Positions 18,805 through 27,972 are shown, counted from the first letter of the stretch. The stretch is 64,000 nt of DNA from Sediminicola arcticus (GCF_040566695.1 NZ_JBEXAE010000002.1:558001-622000); one strand, 5' to 3'. Notes: a model not told the origin generated them from the letters alone. A program made the numbers and translations.

Positions 18805-18984
18805 ATGATATACAAACTATATCCTTTACTACTACAATTGCCTATAGGCACACGAAACCCAGATGACAATAGTCCTATCGATCTTACAAACGCATTTGAT
18901 GTCATTGTATATATTATTCTGCCTGTACTAATGATTATCTTTTATATCCTTTGGAGGAAGAAGAAAAAGAAGGACAAGAATTAA
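18805..18984 (+). CDS. Small single-pass membrane protein (hypothetical)
   Basis: 59 codons from ATG 18805. The product has a loop containing PIGTRNPDDNSPIDLTNAFD, one strong transmembrane helix (VIVYIILPVLMIIFYILW) and a polylysine tail, which predicts an N-out/C-in topology. This composition looks selected rather than random. Function unknown. Confidence 0.5.
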   Translation: MIYKLYPLLLQLPIGTRNPDDNSPIDLTNAFDVIVYIILPVLMIIFYILWRKKKKKDKN

Positions 18985-19995
18985 AATGTCCTGTAGATAA
19001 CTTATTTATATGTTTCTTATATAAAATTAAAGTTCATCGCATAAAGCGCCCTGATTCGATTTTAATGAACGCTTATCTACCTGAACACTATAAAATCGAA
19101 ACAGGATCCGGCGCAAGGTTAGTTATGGTAAGATTTGGGGTTTTACTTTTTTTAACCAAGAGCATTTTCCTTTTTTTAAAGCTCCATTAAACCACGATAA
19201 AAGATCAAATGAAATAGGATTTGTGCTGTATTTTATTTACTTCTTTCAGAGCCAATCGCATTCCCTTTTTGATATGATTTTCTTTCAGGATTTGAAATTG
19301 GGAAAGGGCTATAAATAGGAGGGGAGCACCCTCCGTTTTATGCGCCCGCTAATTTCAAATGCTGTTCTTTTACTATCAAAAAGGTAATCAGGCTAAAGAA
19401 GCTCTTCAAACAAAGTATTGAAATGTAGATGGATAAGGTTCACTAAAAAGTTGACCAAGCGAACGTAAGTCAAAAAGGAATTTTTCCAAAAAAACACCAT
19501 CAAATCAAATTACTTTTTGGCTTGTGTTCAAGATATGGGGACCAATCTTTTTTCCTGAAAAGCAGTGCAAGGAAATAGGGTGGGGATAGAATGAACAACT
19601 CTATTTCAAAAGGCGAATCAATTTTATAATTCTCACTAAATTGGGTTTAGTGAGAATGAATTTGTCGCAAAAAAGTATCATTTTACTGGGGCTCCGAGAG
19701 CATTTGTCGCAAATTTATAAAAACCACATATATTAAAAATACGTAACATACTGATTGTAAGGTAATTGTGATTATGTAACATCGCGTAGCGTGTTACCCT
19801 CTTGCTATTCCCCTCAGTTTACGAAAACACTTTATTTAGAAATTTTTATATGTTAGTGAGTTTCTATATTTGGTAATTTCAATCGGGAATACTCTTCTTT
19901 TTTTCTAACTATTATTAAAAGGATAACAATTACATTTATTACGTTTATCCGGAGTAATAAACCGATAAATAGTATATTTAGTTCTGATATAACAA
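18985..19995. other. Non-coding island segment between integrase module and cassette array 1
   Basis: No convincing gene is visible in about 1 kb. It contains an 11-bp-stem hairpin (TTCTCACTAAA/TTTAGTGAGAA, 19630-19656), the iteron/hairpin module described separately, and a possible outward promoter: a -7-like TATATTTG at 19865-19872 pointing into the array. That promoter could serve as an equivalent of the integron Pc. The rest may be decayed mobilisation genes, which I could not identify. Confidence 0.5.
19658..19815 (+). promoter_or_regulatory. Iteron pair plus hairpin, oriT-like module (island 1)
   Basis: Two near-identical 14-mers (AATTTGTCGCAAA at 19659-19671, CATTTGTCGCAAAT at 19701-19714) lie about 43 bp apart. 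They are followed 62 bp on by the hairpin TAACATCGCGTAGCGTGTTA (19777-19796; stem TAACA/TGTTA plus CGC/GCG) and then CCCTCTTGCTATTCC. The same arrangement, inverted, occurs in island 2 at 59071-59233. An inverted repeat beside a conserved strand-specific motif resembles an origin of transfer. This is inference. Confidence 0.5.
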
Positions 19996-20002
19996 GTTAG
20001 CC
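19985..20002 (+). other. Array 1 leader, attI-like junction
   Basis: The sequence around ATAACAAGTTAGCC immediately before the first cassette matches the leader of array 2 (ATAAACAAGTTAGCC at 59659-59673). The GTTAGCC core (19996-20002) opens cassette 1. The shared bases upstream of GTT lie outside any cassette, so they could be the recombination platform (attI equivalent). Confidence 0.5.
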
Positions 20003-20021
20003 TTCATTAAAAAAACAGAAT

Positions 20022-21389
20022 ATGAAACAAATAATTTTATTGATTTTGACATTAGCTCTAGTAGCAACAGGTTGTCATAATGAGAAGCAAGATTCTAATG
20101 TAACATCTTTAGAAGTCTATGCCGATTCACTATTTCAAGCAAGCATCGATAGTTCACAGATTGCTGGTGCAGCAATTTTAGTGTTTCAAAAAGATACGAT
20201 GCTGTTAAACAAATCTTATGGCTATGCCAGTTTGGAACTATCAACGCCAATGCCAAGCGATGGAATTTTTGATATTGGCTCTGTAACCAAACAATTTACA
20301 GCAGCCGCCATCTTAAAATTAGTAGAAGCCAACAAGCTTTCATTGGATGATGATTTTACAGAGTATCTTCCCTTTGATACTAAAGGAAGAAAAGTTACAA
20401 TTGCCCAATTACTTGACCATACCTCTGGGATGGAAGCTGATATGGGCGAAGAGGTAGAATTCTTCGATATGTTAACTAACCAAGGCCTTCCCCACAATGC
20501 AATTGTAAAAATGTTTAAACCAAAAGACTTTATGTTTGAACCTGGCGAAGCTTTAATTTATAACAATAATGCTTATTCTTATCTTGGATTAATAATTGAA
20601 AAAGTAACTGGACAATCCTACGAAGACTATTTAAAAGAGATATTTTTTAAGCCTTTGGGTATGAACAGCACCTCTTTTGGTTCTAATATCGAAGTGACTA
20701 AAAATAAAGTAAATGGGTATCGCTATGATTCACTTGGCATTCAGCAAAAACCTTATTTAAATTATAATTTGCCTTATTCAGCGGGTTCACTATCAAGTAA
20801 TACACAAGATTTACTTATCTGGATGAAGGCTTTGCACCAAGGGAAAATACTATCAGCAGCCTCTTACCAATCGATGATTACACCAAGGCAATTAAATGAT
20901 GGTTCTAAACTTCAATACGCTAAAGCGTTGGTTAATTATTCAGATTTTGGAAACGATAAAATTGGACATACAGGAGGATTCAGTGGTTTTATGACAGACA
21001 CCAGATATTATCCAGAAGAAGATTTATATATTATTTGCCTAGTAAATACATCAGGTGGCCCTAAAAATGCAACCTTTTTCGCAGACCCAATTACCTGGCA
21101 GCTGCTCGATAAAAAAATGCCGGAAAACGTGGATTTAGATATTGAAACTGCACTTTTAGAAGGTCTTTACACAGGTCCAACAAGAGGTAATTATACAGAT
21201 TCCATACAAGTTAAATCTATTGTGGGCGGTATGATTGTTCAAAAATTAAAAAGCGATAAAATAGATACGTTAAAAACATACATTGGCAACAATACATGGG
21301 CTGATAGTAATAATAGAATAGTGATTAAAAATAATGAGTATCGCGACATACAACCTTATGCTTATTACATCCTTAAAAAGGAAAAATAA
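20022..21389 (+). CDS. Cassette 1: beta-lactamase-fold serine hydrolase, lipoprotein
   Basis: 455 residues. It has a lipoprotein signal with lipobox LVATGC (Cys18). The penicillin-binding/class C beta-lactamase-like domain has S87-V-T-K90 (DIGSVTKQFT), a Tyr motif YNNNAYSYLG, and HTGGFSG in the third-motif position. The last about 80 residues are a variable C-terminal domain. Members act as peptidases, esterases or D-amino-acid hydrolases; substrate is unknown. It sits alone between GTTAGCC (19996) and GGCTAAC (21399). It belongs to a different subgroup from cassettes 2 and 17. Confidence 0.85.
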   Translation: MKQIILLILTLALVATGCHNEKQDSNVTSLEVYADSLFQASIDSSQIAGAAILVFQKDTMLLNKSYGYASLELSTPMPSDGIFDIGSVTKQFTAAAILKLVEANKLSLDDDFTEYLPFDTKGRKVTIAQLLDHTSGMEADMGEEVEFFDMLTNQGLPHNAIVKMFKPKDFMFEPGEALIYNNNAYSYLGLIIEKVTGQSYEDYLKEIFFKPLGMNSTSFGSNIEVTKNKVNGYRYDSLGIQQKPYLNYNLPYSAGSLSSNTQDLLIWMKALHQGKILSAASYQSMITPRQLNDGSKLQYAKALVNYSDFGNDKIGHTGGFSGFMTDTRYYPEEDLYIICLVNTSGGPKNATFFADPITWQLLDKKMPENVDLDIETALLEGLYTGPTRGNYTDSIQVKSIVGGMIVQKLKSDKIDTLKTYIGNNTWADSNNRIVIKNNEYRDIQPYAYYILKKEK

Positions 21390-21398
21390 ATAACGAAA

Positions 21399-21598
21399 GG
21401 CTAACAAGACCTATAGCAAATAGGGCATAAAGAGTTTAATTTAAAGGCTTGGGCTTATTAACTAAGTTCGCCAAATCTTTTGGATTTGGCTTTTAAAATG
21501 AAAAAGATAAAAACAAAACAAAAGCTTTGGCTACCAGCGCAGACGGAAACGAAAGGTTTCCTTGCCTACCATACTTGCCATAGCTGAAACGTTATACT
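21399..21598 (+). repeat. attC-like site 1 (GGCTAAC...GTTATAC)
   Basis: 200 bp. The opening heptamer GGCTAAC is complementary to the start of cassette 1 (GTTAGCC). Imperfect palindrome: CTATAGCAA near the left end pairs with TTGCCATAG near the right end. Internal class C sequence (a GCCAAATC/GATTTGGC hairpin and AACGAAAGGTTTCC). Confidence 0.65.
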
Positions 21599-21610
21599 CA
21601 ATTAAAAAAT

Positions 21611-23143
21611 ATGAAAATGAAAATATTCTTCTCTACCGTAATTGGGTTAATTCTATTCTCCAATTCATTCGCCCAACAAATACAATTAGATTCACTTGAT
21701 TCACAAGTTCACCAACTTATAAAGGATTTTGACATACCAGGTCTTTCTATCGCTGTTGTTCGGAATGATTCTGTAATATTTTCCAAAGGTTATGGAAACT
21801 TGGAAATTCATAAAGAAAGAAAAGTTGATGAAAATACAATTTTTGGAATAGGTTCAATCTCTAAATCATTTACAGCTTTAACATTGGGAATATTAGTTGA
21901 TGAAGGGAAAATTAATTGGGATGATAAAGTTAAATCATATCTACCTTATTTTGAATTGTACGCTCCTTATGTAACCAATAATTTTACAATTAGAGATTTA
22001 CTAACCCATAGAAGTGGTCTTAAAGATGTTAGCGGAGGAACGCTTTGGTACCATTCCGACTATTCAAGAGAAGACATAATAAAGCGTCTAAAATATTTGG
22101 AACCAGTATCCAGCTTTCGAGAAAAGCCAGCATATCAGAATGTGATGTATGTAGTTGCTTCGGAAATCGTGAAAACAGTTGCTGGAATATCGTGGGATGA
22201 TTTCCTTAAAACCAGAGTGTTTGATAAACTGAAAATGAATAACACCACATCACTATCAACTAAAAGAGAATCTAGCAATAATCTAGCTCAACCACATATT
22301 TGGAATGAGGATTTTGAAAAAGTCGCCATAAAACAAGAAAAAGGAGATAATCTTGCTCCTGGTGGCTTTATATATTCATCTTCAAGAGAAATGTCAAATT
22401 ACATGAGGCTCTTACTAAATAATGGAGTTATTGAAAATGATACCATTGTGAGTCCAAAAATAATTAATGAAATCTTCAAACCACAAATTATATATCCTAT
22501 TGGTGGTGCTCCGTTTTACAATGAATTCACATCTTATGGATTTGGTTGGTTTCTAACCCCAAAAAAAGGACATAAGATAATTGAACATAGTGGAGGAATT
22601 GATGGCATGTCTGCTAATCTAGTTATGATAAAAGATATGAATATTGGGTTTGTAATACTAACCAATGAAGCTGAAGAACCTGCAACTTTTTTATTGACAG
22701 CTAAAATATTAGAGAATCTTTTAGAAGACAATTCATATGATATATACTCTGAAGTAAAAGAATCGAGGGACAAGAATCTTAAACAATTGAAGACAGAAAA
22801 GAAAGAGATAGAAAAATTAAAAATTAAGGACGCAAAACCTTCATTGGAAATTAAAAAATACGCTGGAAAATACACAGACAAAATGTATGGAGACATTTTA
22901 ATAAATTATACTACGAGCGGAGAGTTAGAAATTTCATTTTCCCATTCTACAGTATTCAAAGGAAAATTAGAACATTGGCATTTTGATACGTTTAAAATAA
23001 ACTGGAATGACATTCGAGTTCCTGATGGATTTTTAACTTTCAACTTTAATTCAAAAAGAGAAATATTAGGATTCTCCATTGACCAAGCAAATTTACTTGA
23101 CGTTGATTTCGGAGAACTGAATATTCTAAAAAATAAAAACTGA
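21611..23143 (+). CDS. Cassette 2: secreted beta-lactamase-fold serine hydrolase
   Basis: 510 residues with a Sec signal (IGLILFSNSFAQ). The catalytic motif is S82-I-S-K85 (GIGSISKSFT), followed by YHSDYSR and YQNVMY (Tyr motif) and HSGGIDG. A C-terminal about 110-residue DUF3471-like beta domain (YAGKYTDKMYGDI) follows. It is clearly homologous to the cassette 17 product along its full length. The cassette opens GTTATAC and closes GTATAAC at 23144, one base after the stop codon. Periplasmic or outer-surface hydrolase; substrate unknown. Confidence 0.85.
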   Translation: MKMKIFFSTVIGLILFSNSFAQQIQLDSLDSQVHQLIKDFDIPGLSIAVVRNDSVIFSKGYGNLEIHKERKVDENTIFGIGSISKSFTALTLGILVDEGKINWDDKVKSYLPYFELYAPYVTNNFTIRDLLTHRSGLKDVSGGTLWYHSDYSREDIIKRLKYLEPVSSFREKPAYQNVMYVVASEIVKTVAGISWDDFLKTRVFDKLKMNNTTSLSTKRESSNNLAQPHIWNEDFEKVAIKQEKGDNLAPGGFIYSSSREMSNYMRLLLNNGVIENDTIVSPKIINEIFKPQIIYPIGGAPFYNEFTSYGFGWFLTPKKGHKIIEHSGGIDGMSANLVMIKDMNIGFVILTNEAEEPATFLLTAKILENLLEDNSYDIYSEVKESRDKNLKQLKTEKKEIEKLKIKDAKPSLEIKKYAGKYTDKMYGDILINYTTSGELEISFSHSTVFKGKLEHWHFDTFKINWNDIRVPDGFLTFNFNSKREILGFSIDQANLLDVDFGELNILKNKN

Positions 23144-23338
23144 GTATAACAACGTATATAAAACATTGCTATTACATGGTTTCCGAGAGGTTTGTTTGTA
23201 TTTGCGAAGACCACCAAATTTTTAAATTTGGCTTTTTGAGACAATGAGATAAAAAGAAAATTTAAAAATTCGGCTCGTGTATAATCCGAAAAACCAGTGT
23301 CTTTTTACACGCTACGTTTCATATACAAACCGTTGGCA
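23144..23338 (+). repeat. attC-like site 2 (GTATAAC...GTTGGCA)
   Basis: 195 bp, class B. AACAACGTATATAAAACATTGC at the left pairs imperfectly with GCTACGTTTCATATACAAACCGTT at the right. An inner AAATTTTTAAATTTGG hairpin is typical of this class. Confidence 0.65.
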
Positions 23339-23344
23339 CCAATT

Positions 23345-24112
23345 ATGAAAAAACTACCTTTAATTATCTTATCTCTATTTTGCTCAAGTGCTTTTGCTTG
23401 TGAGTGCGCACGAGTAGGACTTATCGACAGATTTGAAAGAGCAGATTTCGTAGCCACTGCTGAAATTCAAAAAATCACTCCTGCTGGTAGTGATTATCAC
23501 AATATCGAAATAAAAGTTGGTGAGGTTTTCAAAGGTTCGAGCGTTAATAAATTAAAAATTGAGAGTATCTTGAATTCTTCTTGCTCCTTTTATACTCCAG
23601 AAAAATCAAATTGGTTGATTTTCGCATACAAGGATAGCAAACTCGGGCTTGTGTTTGGTTCTTGTTCTGGGTCAATTCAACTAGACAGAAAAGTGAATGA
23701 AGAAAAGTACCCTGAATTCAACAAAAAAACTGAACAGAGCAATCAAAAAAAACTTAGTGTACTTCGATTCATTAAAGAAACGGAAATAGACATTAAAAAT
23801 GACTTTCGATTGAATTATACCTTTTTGAACAATTGTTTGGATAAGGGAAAAGGCTTTGCTCTTGAAGAAGGAACTTTTGGGCTTTTTAAAATTTGGGTTA
23901 GTAAAGAACTCAAAGTCAAAGCGGTTACCACTATCAAAGGATTAGGAAACGAATCTCTCAATAGCATTATAAATCAATGTTTTAAAGATAATTTTGAGCT
24001 TTATTATAAAGACAAATCGAAAATCTCAAAGGCCACTGAAATTACAGTTGGAATTTACTTTTACGGAGTTGAAGGTGAACACCAAAGTTTTGTGACAATA
24101 TTTGACTTGTAA
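23345..24112 (+). CDS. Cassette 3: secreted protein with netrin/TIMP-like N-terminal domain
   Basis: 255 residues from ATG 23345. An earlier in-frame start at 23297 would lie inside the preceding attC-like site and is rejected. The signal peptide ends SSAFA, and the mature protein begins CECARVGLIDRFERADFVATAEI. A CxC start followed by a beta-rich stretch (VGEVFKGSS, SSCSFYTPEKSNWLIF) resembles TIMP/NTR-like OB folds seen in bacterial secreted proteins. Residues about 160-255 are unassigned. Function unknown; family call moderate. Confidence 0.65.
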   Translation: MKKLPLIILSLFCSSAFACECARVGLIDRFERADFVATAEIQKITPAGSDYHNIEIKVGEVFKGSSVNKLKIESILNSSCSFYTPEKSNWLIFAYKDSKLGLVFGSCSGSIQLDRKVNEEKYPEFNKKTEQSNQKKLSVLRFIKETEIDIKNDFRLNYTFLNNCLDKGKGFALEEGTFGLFKIWVSKELKVKAVTTIKGLGNESLNSIINQCFKDNFELYYKDKSKISKATEITVGIYFYGVEGEHQSFVTIFDL

Positions 24113-24121
24113 ATAACTGTT

Positions 24122-24285
24122 GCCAACATTGGCTATAATTCATTGTGGCACTATGCAAAAAACAATAATAGAAACAATTAACCGGCCTGATTTCAAAAGT
24201 GGAAAAGTCTACGATGCCAGCGCGCCAACCCGCCCACTGCTCTCGCAGATGTCGTCACAACGAAATCATAGCCTAGGCGTTAGGC
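24122..24285 (+). repeat. attC-like site 3 (TGCCAAC...GTTAGGC)
   Basis: 164 bp. The opening heptamer pairs with the cassette 3 start GTTGGCA. The end GTTAGGC is one of the few that fits canonical GTTRRRY. Palindrome: GGCTATAATTC left, AATCATAGCC right. Confidence 0.65.
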
Positions 24286-24293
24286 ACAATCTT

Positions 24294-24956
24294 ATGCTCC
24301 GAAAAACCATTCTGTTCATTTATCTAATTTCTTGCCTGTCAATATTCGGACAGGGTGAACGAACGGACTTAAGTAGCTTCTTCTCAAAATCAGAAATTAC
24401 GGATTTGAATCTGATTGCGGACTTTTTGCAGGCGGAACTATGCGGAAAATCGGATAGGACAGAATTCGCTAGTTGTATAAAAAATTCCTTGCCTGATCTC
24501 GCAGATTGGAAACAATATTATTTGCAAGAAAAATTAAGTTGGAGTAAGCAGAAAAAATTATACTCTAAAATTACCGATTCCACTTTTAGCAAGATTTGGT
24601 CGTTATGCGACACTTGGAGGGTGAAAGAACCGAAATATGAGTATAAAAGTATATGTTTCAGTCAAAACGAAAAGTTTATCCAATTTTTAAAAGCACTAGG
24701 AAAATCAAATCCCTATTTAGAATATTATGGAAAAAGACTGGAAAACGTCGGGGCATTCGATTCTGGAAATTTTCTAGTCTGGGACATTATAAAAAATCCT
24801 CAAAATTGGAATTTGGAAGACCGGAATGTTCAAATAGTTTTAGCAATACATTTTCTGACCCAAAACGACTGGCAAAAAAGAGATAAAAAATCGATTCGAC
24901 TCGAAAATAGGGACTTGAAGAAATTGAATAGGGCTACAAGACGGAAAAATAAATAA
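24294..24956 (+). CDS. Cassette 4: secreted hypothetical protein
   Basis: 220 residues from ATG 24294, the first start after the GTTAGGC core. The frame is open further upstream, but only through the preceding attC-like site. A signal peptide (FIYLISCLSIFGQ) is present. The mature protein is charged, with two Cys-containing segments (LCGKSDRTEFASC, WSLCDTWRVKE) and a basic tail. I recognise no family. Confidence 0.7.
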   Translation: MLRKTILFIYLISCLSIFGQGERTDLSSFFSKSEITDLNLIADFLQAELCGKSDRTEFASCIKNSLPDLADWKQYYLQEKLSWSKQKKLYSKITDSTFSKIWSLCDTWRVKEPKYEYKSICFSQNEKFIQFLKALGKSNPYLEYYGKRLENVGAFDSGNFLVWDIIKNPQNWNLEDRNVQIVLAIHFLTQNDWQKRDKKSIRLENRDLKKLNRATRRKNK

Positions 24957-24964
24957 AAGACTAT

Positions 24965-25102
24965 GCCTAACAATGCCTATAATCCATTGTTTAGCTTATT
25001 TACTGCAATTCAAAAGTTTTCGTACTTTAGACCGGCATGATCCCAAGCTCGATTTGATTAACATCAAATCTCAACAACGGAATCATAGCCTAACCGTTGT
25101 GT
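24965..25102 (+). repeat. attC-like site 4 (GCCTAAC...GTTGTGT)
   Basis: 138 bp, class A (shares TAGACCGGCATGAT and GATTAACATCAAATCTCAA with sites 9, 18 and 21). GCCTAAC is complementary to the cassette 4 start GTTAGGC. Confidence 0.7.
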
Positions 25103-25126
25103 GTAATTTAAAAAAGCTAAAAAAAA

Positions 25127-25597
25127 ATGAACGAAATTAAAAGAAATAAGAATAATACTAATTTTGCTGGATTCGATTTAGCTAGCACGGAACAGAGATT
25201 AATTAATCATGTTATAGATAGTATTCTTTATTTTGGCTTTATCATTTTTTACATGGTTTCGATAAGGCAAATTTCTAAAATAGAAGATTTATCCTTTCTA
25301 TCCGGATTACTTATTTATGATGATCCAAACTACTTACGAAGAATCTTTTTTGGGTTAATTACAACAACTATTTTTTATTCTTTCCTAGAATATCTTTTAA
25401 AAGGAAAAACCATTGGAAAACTTGTGACCAATACAAGAGCTGTTACTATTGAAAATGAAATCATGGATTTCAAAACAGTTCTATTAAGAAGTATGTGTAG
25501 AAGAATACCTTTTGATTCTTTTTCTTTTCTTGGTGAAATACCAAGAGGATGGCATGACAAAATATCTAAAACTAAAGTTATTTTCGAAAAGAAATAA
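25127..25597 (+). CDS. Cassette 5: RDD-family membrane protein
   Basis: 156 residues. It shows GFDLASTEQRLINHVIDSI (the RDD-type N-terminal motif with R and D), two or three transmembrane helices, GKTIGKLVTNTRAVT, and LLRSMCRRIPFDSFSFL near the end. RDD proteins are small membrane proteins of mostly unknown or transport-related function. The cassette opens GTTGTGTGTA and closes TACACACAAC, a 10-base match. Confidence 0.8.
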   Translation: MNEIKRNKNNTNFAGFDLASTEQRLINHVIDSILYFGFIIFYMVSIRQISKIEDLSFLSGLLIYDDPNYLRRIFFGLITTTIFYSFLEYLLKGKTIGKLVTNTRAVTIENEIMDFKTVLLRSMCRRIPFDSFSFLGEIPRGWHDKISKTKVIFEKK

Positions 25598-25604
25598 AAA
25601 CTAC

Positions 25605-25799
25605 ACACAACAATATCTATAAATAATGCGGAGTTTGATGTTTAATTTAAAGTAAGCGTATATTTACTATGTCCGCAAAATCTTTTCGATTTTGCTCTGG
25701 CGAAAAAATATAAATCAAAACAAAAAGCCTTTGCTACGTGCGAAGACAGAAACAAAAGGTTTCCTTGCCTCCGCACTACTCATAGCCTAGACGTTGGCA
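25605..25799 (+). repeat. attC-like site 5 (ACACAAC...GTTGGCA)
   Basis: 195 bp, class C (TAAGCGTATATTTACTATGTCCGC and TTTCCTTGCCTCCGCACTACTCATAGC in common with sites 6, 12 and 15). Ends ACGTTGGCA. Confidence 0.65.
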
Positions 25800-25921
25800 C
25801 CAATTAAAAAAACAACAAATCTAACAGATTGACAAGAGTGCCGTAAAAATGTCGCAAACAAACCGCTATCAAAACCATTGATTCATATGCAGTTTTGTAA
25901 AAACAAAAAACAGAATTAATT

Positions 25922-26485
25922 ATGAACGAAATCGGAAATAAAATTCGAGAAATAAGAAAGAAAAAAGGACTTTCTCAAGAGGAATTAGCAGAATCCGCAA
26001 AAATCAATTTAAGAACAATACAGCGAATCGAAAACAACGAAAGTGAGCCTCGAGGAAAAACACTTAATTTAATATGTGAAGTACTCGATATAAATGCCGA
26101 AGATATTTTAGATTACGGAAAACAAACTGACAAAAGTTATTTGATCATTTTTCATCTTTCTGTTATATCTTTTTTAGCGATTCCTGTCGGAAATATAATT
26201 CTTCCTTTGATTTTGTGGATGAATAAAAAAGATCGAGTAATTGGACTTAAAAAAGTAGGAGCTAACCTATTGAATTTTCAAATCATTTGGTCAATTATAG
26301 CGTTTCTATCTATTACCGGATTTGCTTTATTAAAAATATTGCACTTTAAATATTATCCAATTCTATTTTACCTATTCATTGGACTTTACGCTATGAATGT
26401 AATATTACCGATAATTTTTGCTATTAAAACTAATAAAGGAAAAACAGAAAATTTATATCCTAACATAATAAAACTGATAAAATAA
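25922..26485 (+). CDS. Cassette 6: XRE-type helix-turn-helix protein with membrane domain
   Basis: 187 residues. Residues 1-62 are an HTH_3/XRE DNA-binding domain (IREIRKKKGLSQEELAESA, RTIQRIENNESEPRG). Residues about 75-180 contain three or four hydrophobic helices with DUF4870-like spacing (VISFLAIPVGNIILPLILW then RVIGLKKVGANLLNFQ). A membrane-tethered regulator is implied. The leader from the cassette edge to the ATG is unusually long (about 125 nt) and could contain a promoter. Confidence 0.8.
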   Translation: MNEIGNKIREIRKKKGLSQEELAESAKINLRTIQRIENNESEPRGKTLNLICEVLDINAEDILDYGKQTDKSYLIIFHLSVISFLAIPVGNIILPLILWMNKKDRVIGLKKVGANLLNFQIIWSIIAFLSITGFALLKILHFKYYPILFYLFIGLYAMNVILPIIFAIKTNKGKTENLYPNIIKLIK

Positions 26486-26489
26486 CTGG

Positions 26490-26689
26490 TGCCAACAATA
26501 CCTATAAGTAATGCGGGGTTTGGTGTTTAATCTAAAGTAAGCGTATATTTACTATGTCCGCAAAATCTTATGTCCCGAAGCATCGGGATAGCTTTAAACA
26601 AGAAAAAGAAAACAAAAATATTTGCTATGTGCATGGCGGAAAGTACACGCTAGCTTGCTCCCGTACTGTTCATAGCTCAACCGTTGGCA
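26490..26689 (+). repeat. attC-like site 6 (TGCCAAC...GTTGGCA)
   Basis: 200 bp, class C. The cassette 6 ends match over nine bases (GTTGGCACC / GGTGCCAAC). An inner GTCCCGAAGCATCGGGAT hairpin is present. Confidence 0.65.
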
Positions 26690-26731
26690 ACAATTCAATA
26701 AACGCCATCCTTAAGAAACAAAATAATAAAA

Positions 26732-27661
26732 ATGACAAAACTATTTAAATTTCAGCGCGTTTGTCTGTTATCAACAATGTGCATTTTATTTTCTTGTAAT
26801 CACAAGGATTACACCTATCAAAAACACAGTTCAGCAAATAAAGATTTGGACTATTATCTTGTAGAAGACGAGGAAAAAAACATAGAATATAAAGTGTATT
26901 TTGATGAAAAAAATGAAAATGCCGCTATTGAAGCCATTAATCATTTGAATACAATTTATAGAGAAGTTCTCAAATTTCACATTTCGAATGGAGAAAAAAC
27001 AAATTGGGCAGATGTTGCTTTTGTCAAAGACAACAATTACTTGGCACCAGCTTTTGGTACAACGAGATGGATTATACAAAATCAAACTGATAATCTATCT
27101 CAAAAAGCTGAAAAACAACTTTACGACCTTATTGGGCATGAACAGGTTCACGCCTGGTAGAAACAATTTGCAACTTGTAATGATTTGCCAAGGTGGTTTG
27201 AGGAAGGACAGGCAGTATGGTCAGAATCTAAGGTTACGTATAATTTACAGCCTAAAGTGTTCGAAGAAATGTTAAATAGTCGTAAAGAACAATACGATAA
27301 AGTCATAAAAGAAGATGGAAAACTAAATCTAGCATCCTGGGGCGGAATAACTGTAAAACCAGGATCTATAAGAAAGCAATTAACCCCTGAGGGACAAAAA
27401 TATTTTGATGAAAATGGCAGAACACCGCCTAGCGCTACTTTTAGTATTTCACCTGAAGATATGATTGAGGATAATGTAAACCAATCTGCAAGATATTATG
27501 GTTCTTATCTTTTGTTCAAAAAATTGGAAGAAAAAATGGGTATGGAGAAACTCAAAGAATGGGTTTATGATACATTACAAAACACACCTTGCGAAAGTGA
27601 AGTTTTAGTGGAAAAGTTGAAAAAGCAATATAATTTAGATATATCTAAGGATTTGATTTGA
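26732..27661 (+). pseudogene. Cassette 7: zinc metallopeptidase-like lipoprotein, split by an in-frame amber stop
   Basis: One frame of 310 codons interrupted by TAG at 27158-27160. The 5' part (142 residues) has a lipoprotein signal (MCILFSCNHKD) and ends with the gluzincin zinc motif HEQVHAW. The 3' part resumes in the same frame (KQFATCNDLPRWFEEGQAVWSE) with the expected second-helix Glu motif WFEEGQA, then runs to TAA at 27659. CAG to TAG would explain the break. The catalytic helix pair is separated by the stop, so the product is probably inactive unless read through. The cassette frame (GTTGGCAAC / GTTGCCAAC) is intact. Confidence 0.75.
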
Positions 27662-27686
27662 TTCTGTAAACCGGAACTAAAACTGT

Positions 27687-27882
27687 TGCCAACACGGTGT
27701 ATAAAACATAGCTAATAAGTTCTAAACCCAAAGGCTGGCTATTATCTGCGAAGACCGCCAAATTTTTAAATTTGGCTTTAAAAATAGAAAAGATAAAAAC
27801 AAAAGATAAAAATTCGGCTCTGTGTTTAACCGAAAAATAAGCGTCATTTTACACGCTACGTTTCATACACAAACCGTTGGCA
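27687..27882 (+). repeat. attC-like site 7 (TGCCAAC...GTTGGCA)
   Basis: 196 bp, class B: ACGGTGTATAAAACATAGC left with GCTACGTTTCATACACAAACCGTT right, an inner CAAATTTTTAAATTTGGC hairpin, and TAAAAATTCGGCTCTGTG. Confidence 0.7.
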
Positions 27883-27972
27883 GTAATTTGAACAACGAAC
27901 TAATTTTAAGCTGATTAACAAAAACGGAAAAGCCGAAATCCGATTATAGTAGGCAATAGAAAACGGAATTTA

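Noticed and set aside
20022..21389. Beta-lactam resistance cassette, as in clinical integrons
   Set aside because: The product belongs to the broad PBP/esterase-like serine hydrolase group with an extra C-terminal domain. No evidence that it hydrolyses antibiotics.
24120..24293. Upstream start for cassette 4 at 24120
   Set aside because: The extra 58 codons would translate the preceding attC-like site and precede a clear signal peptide.
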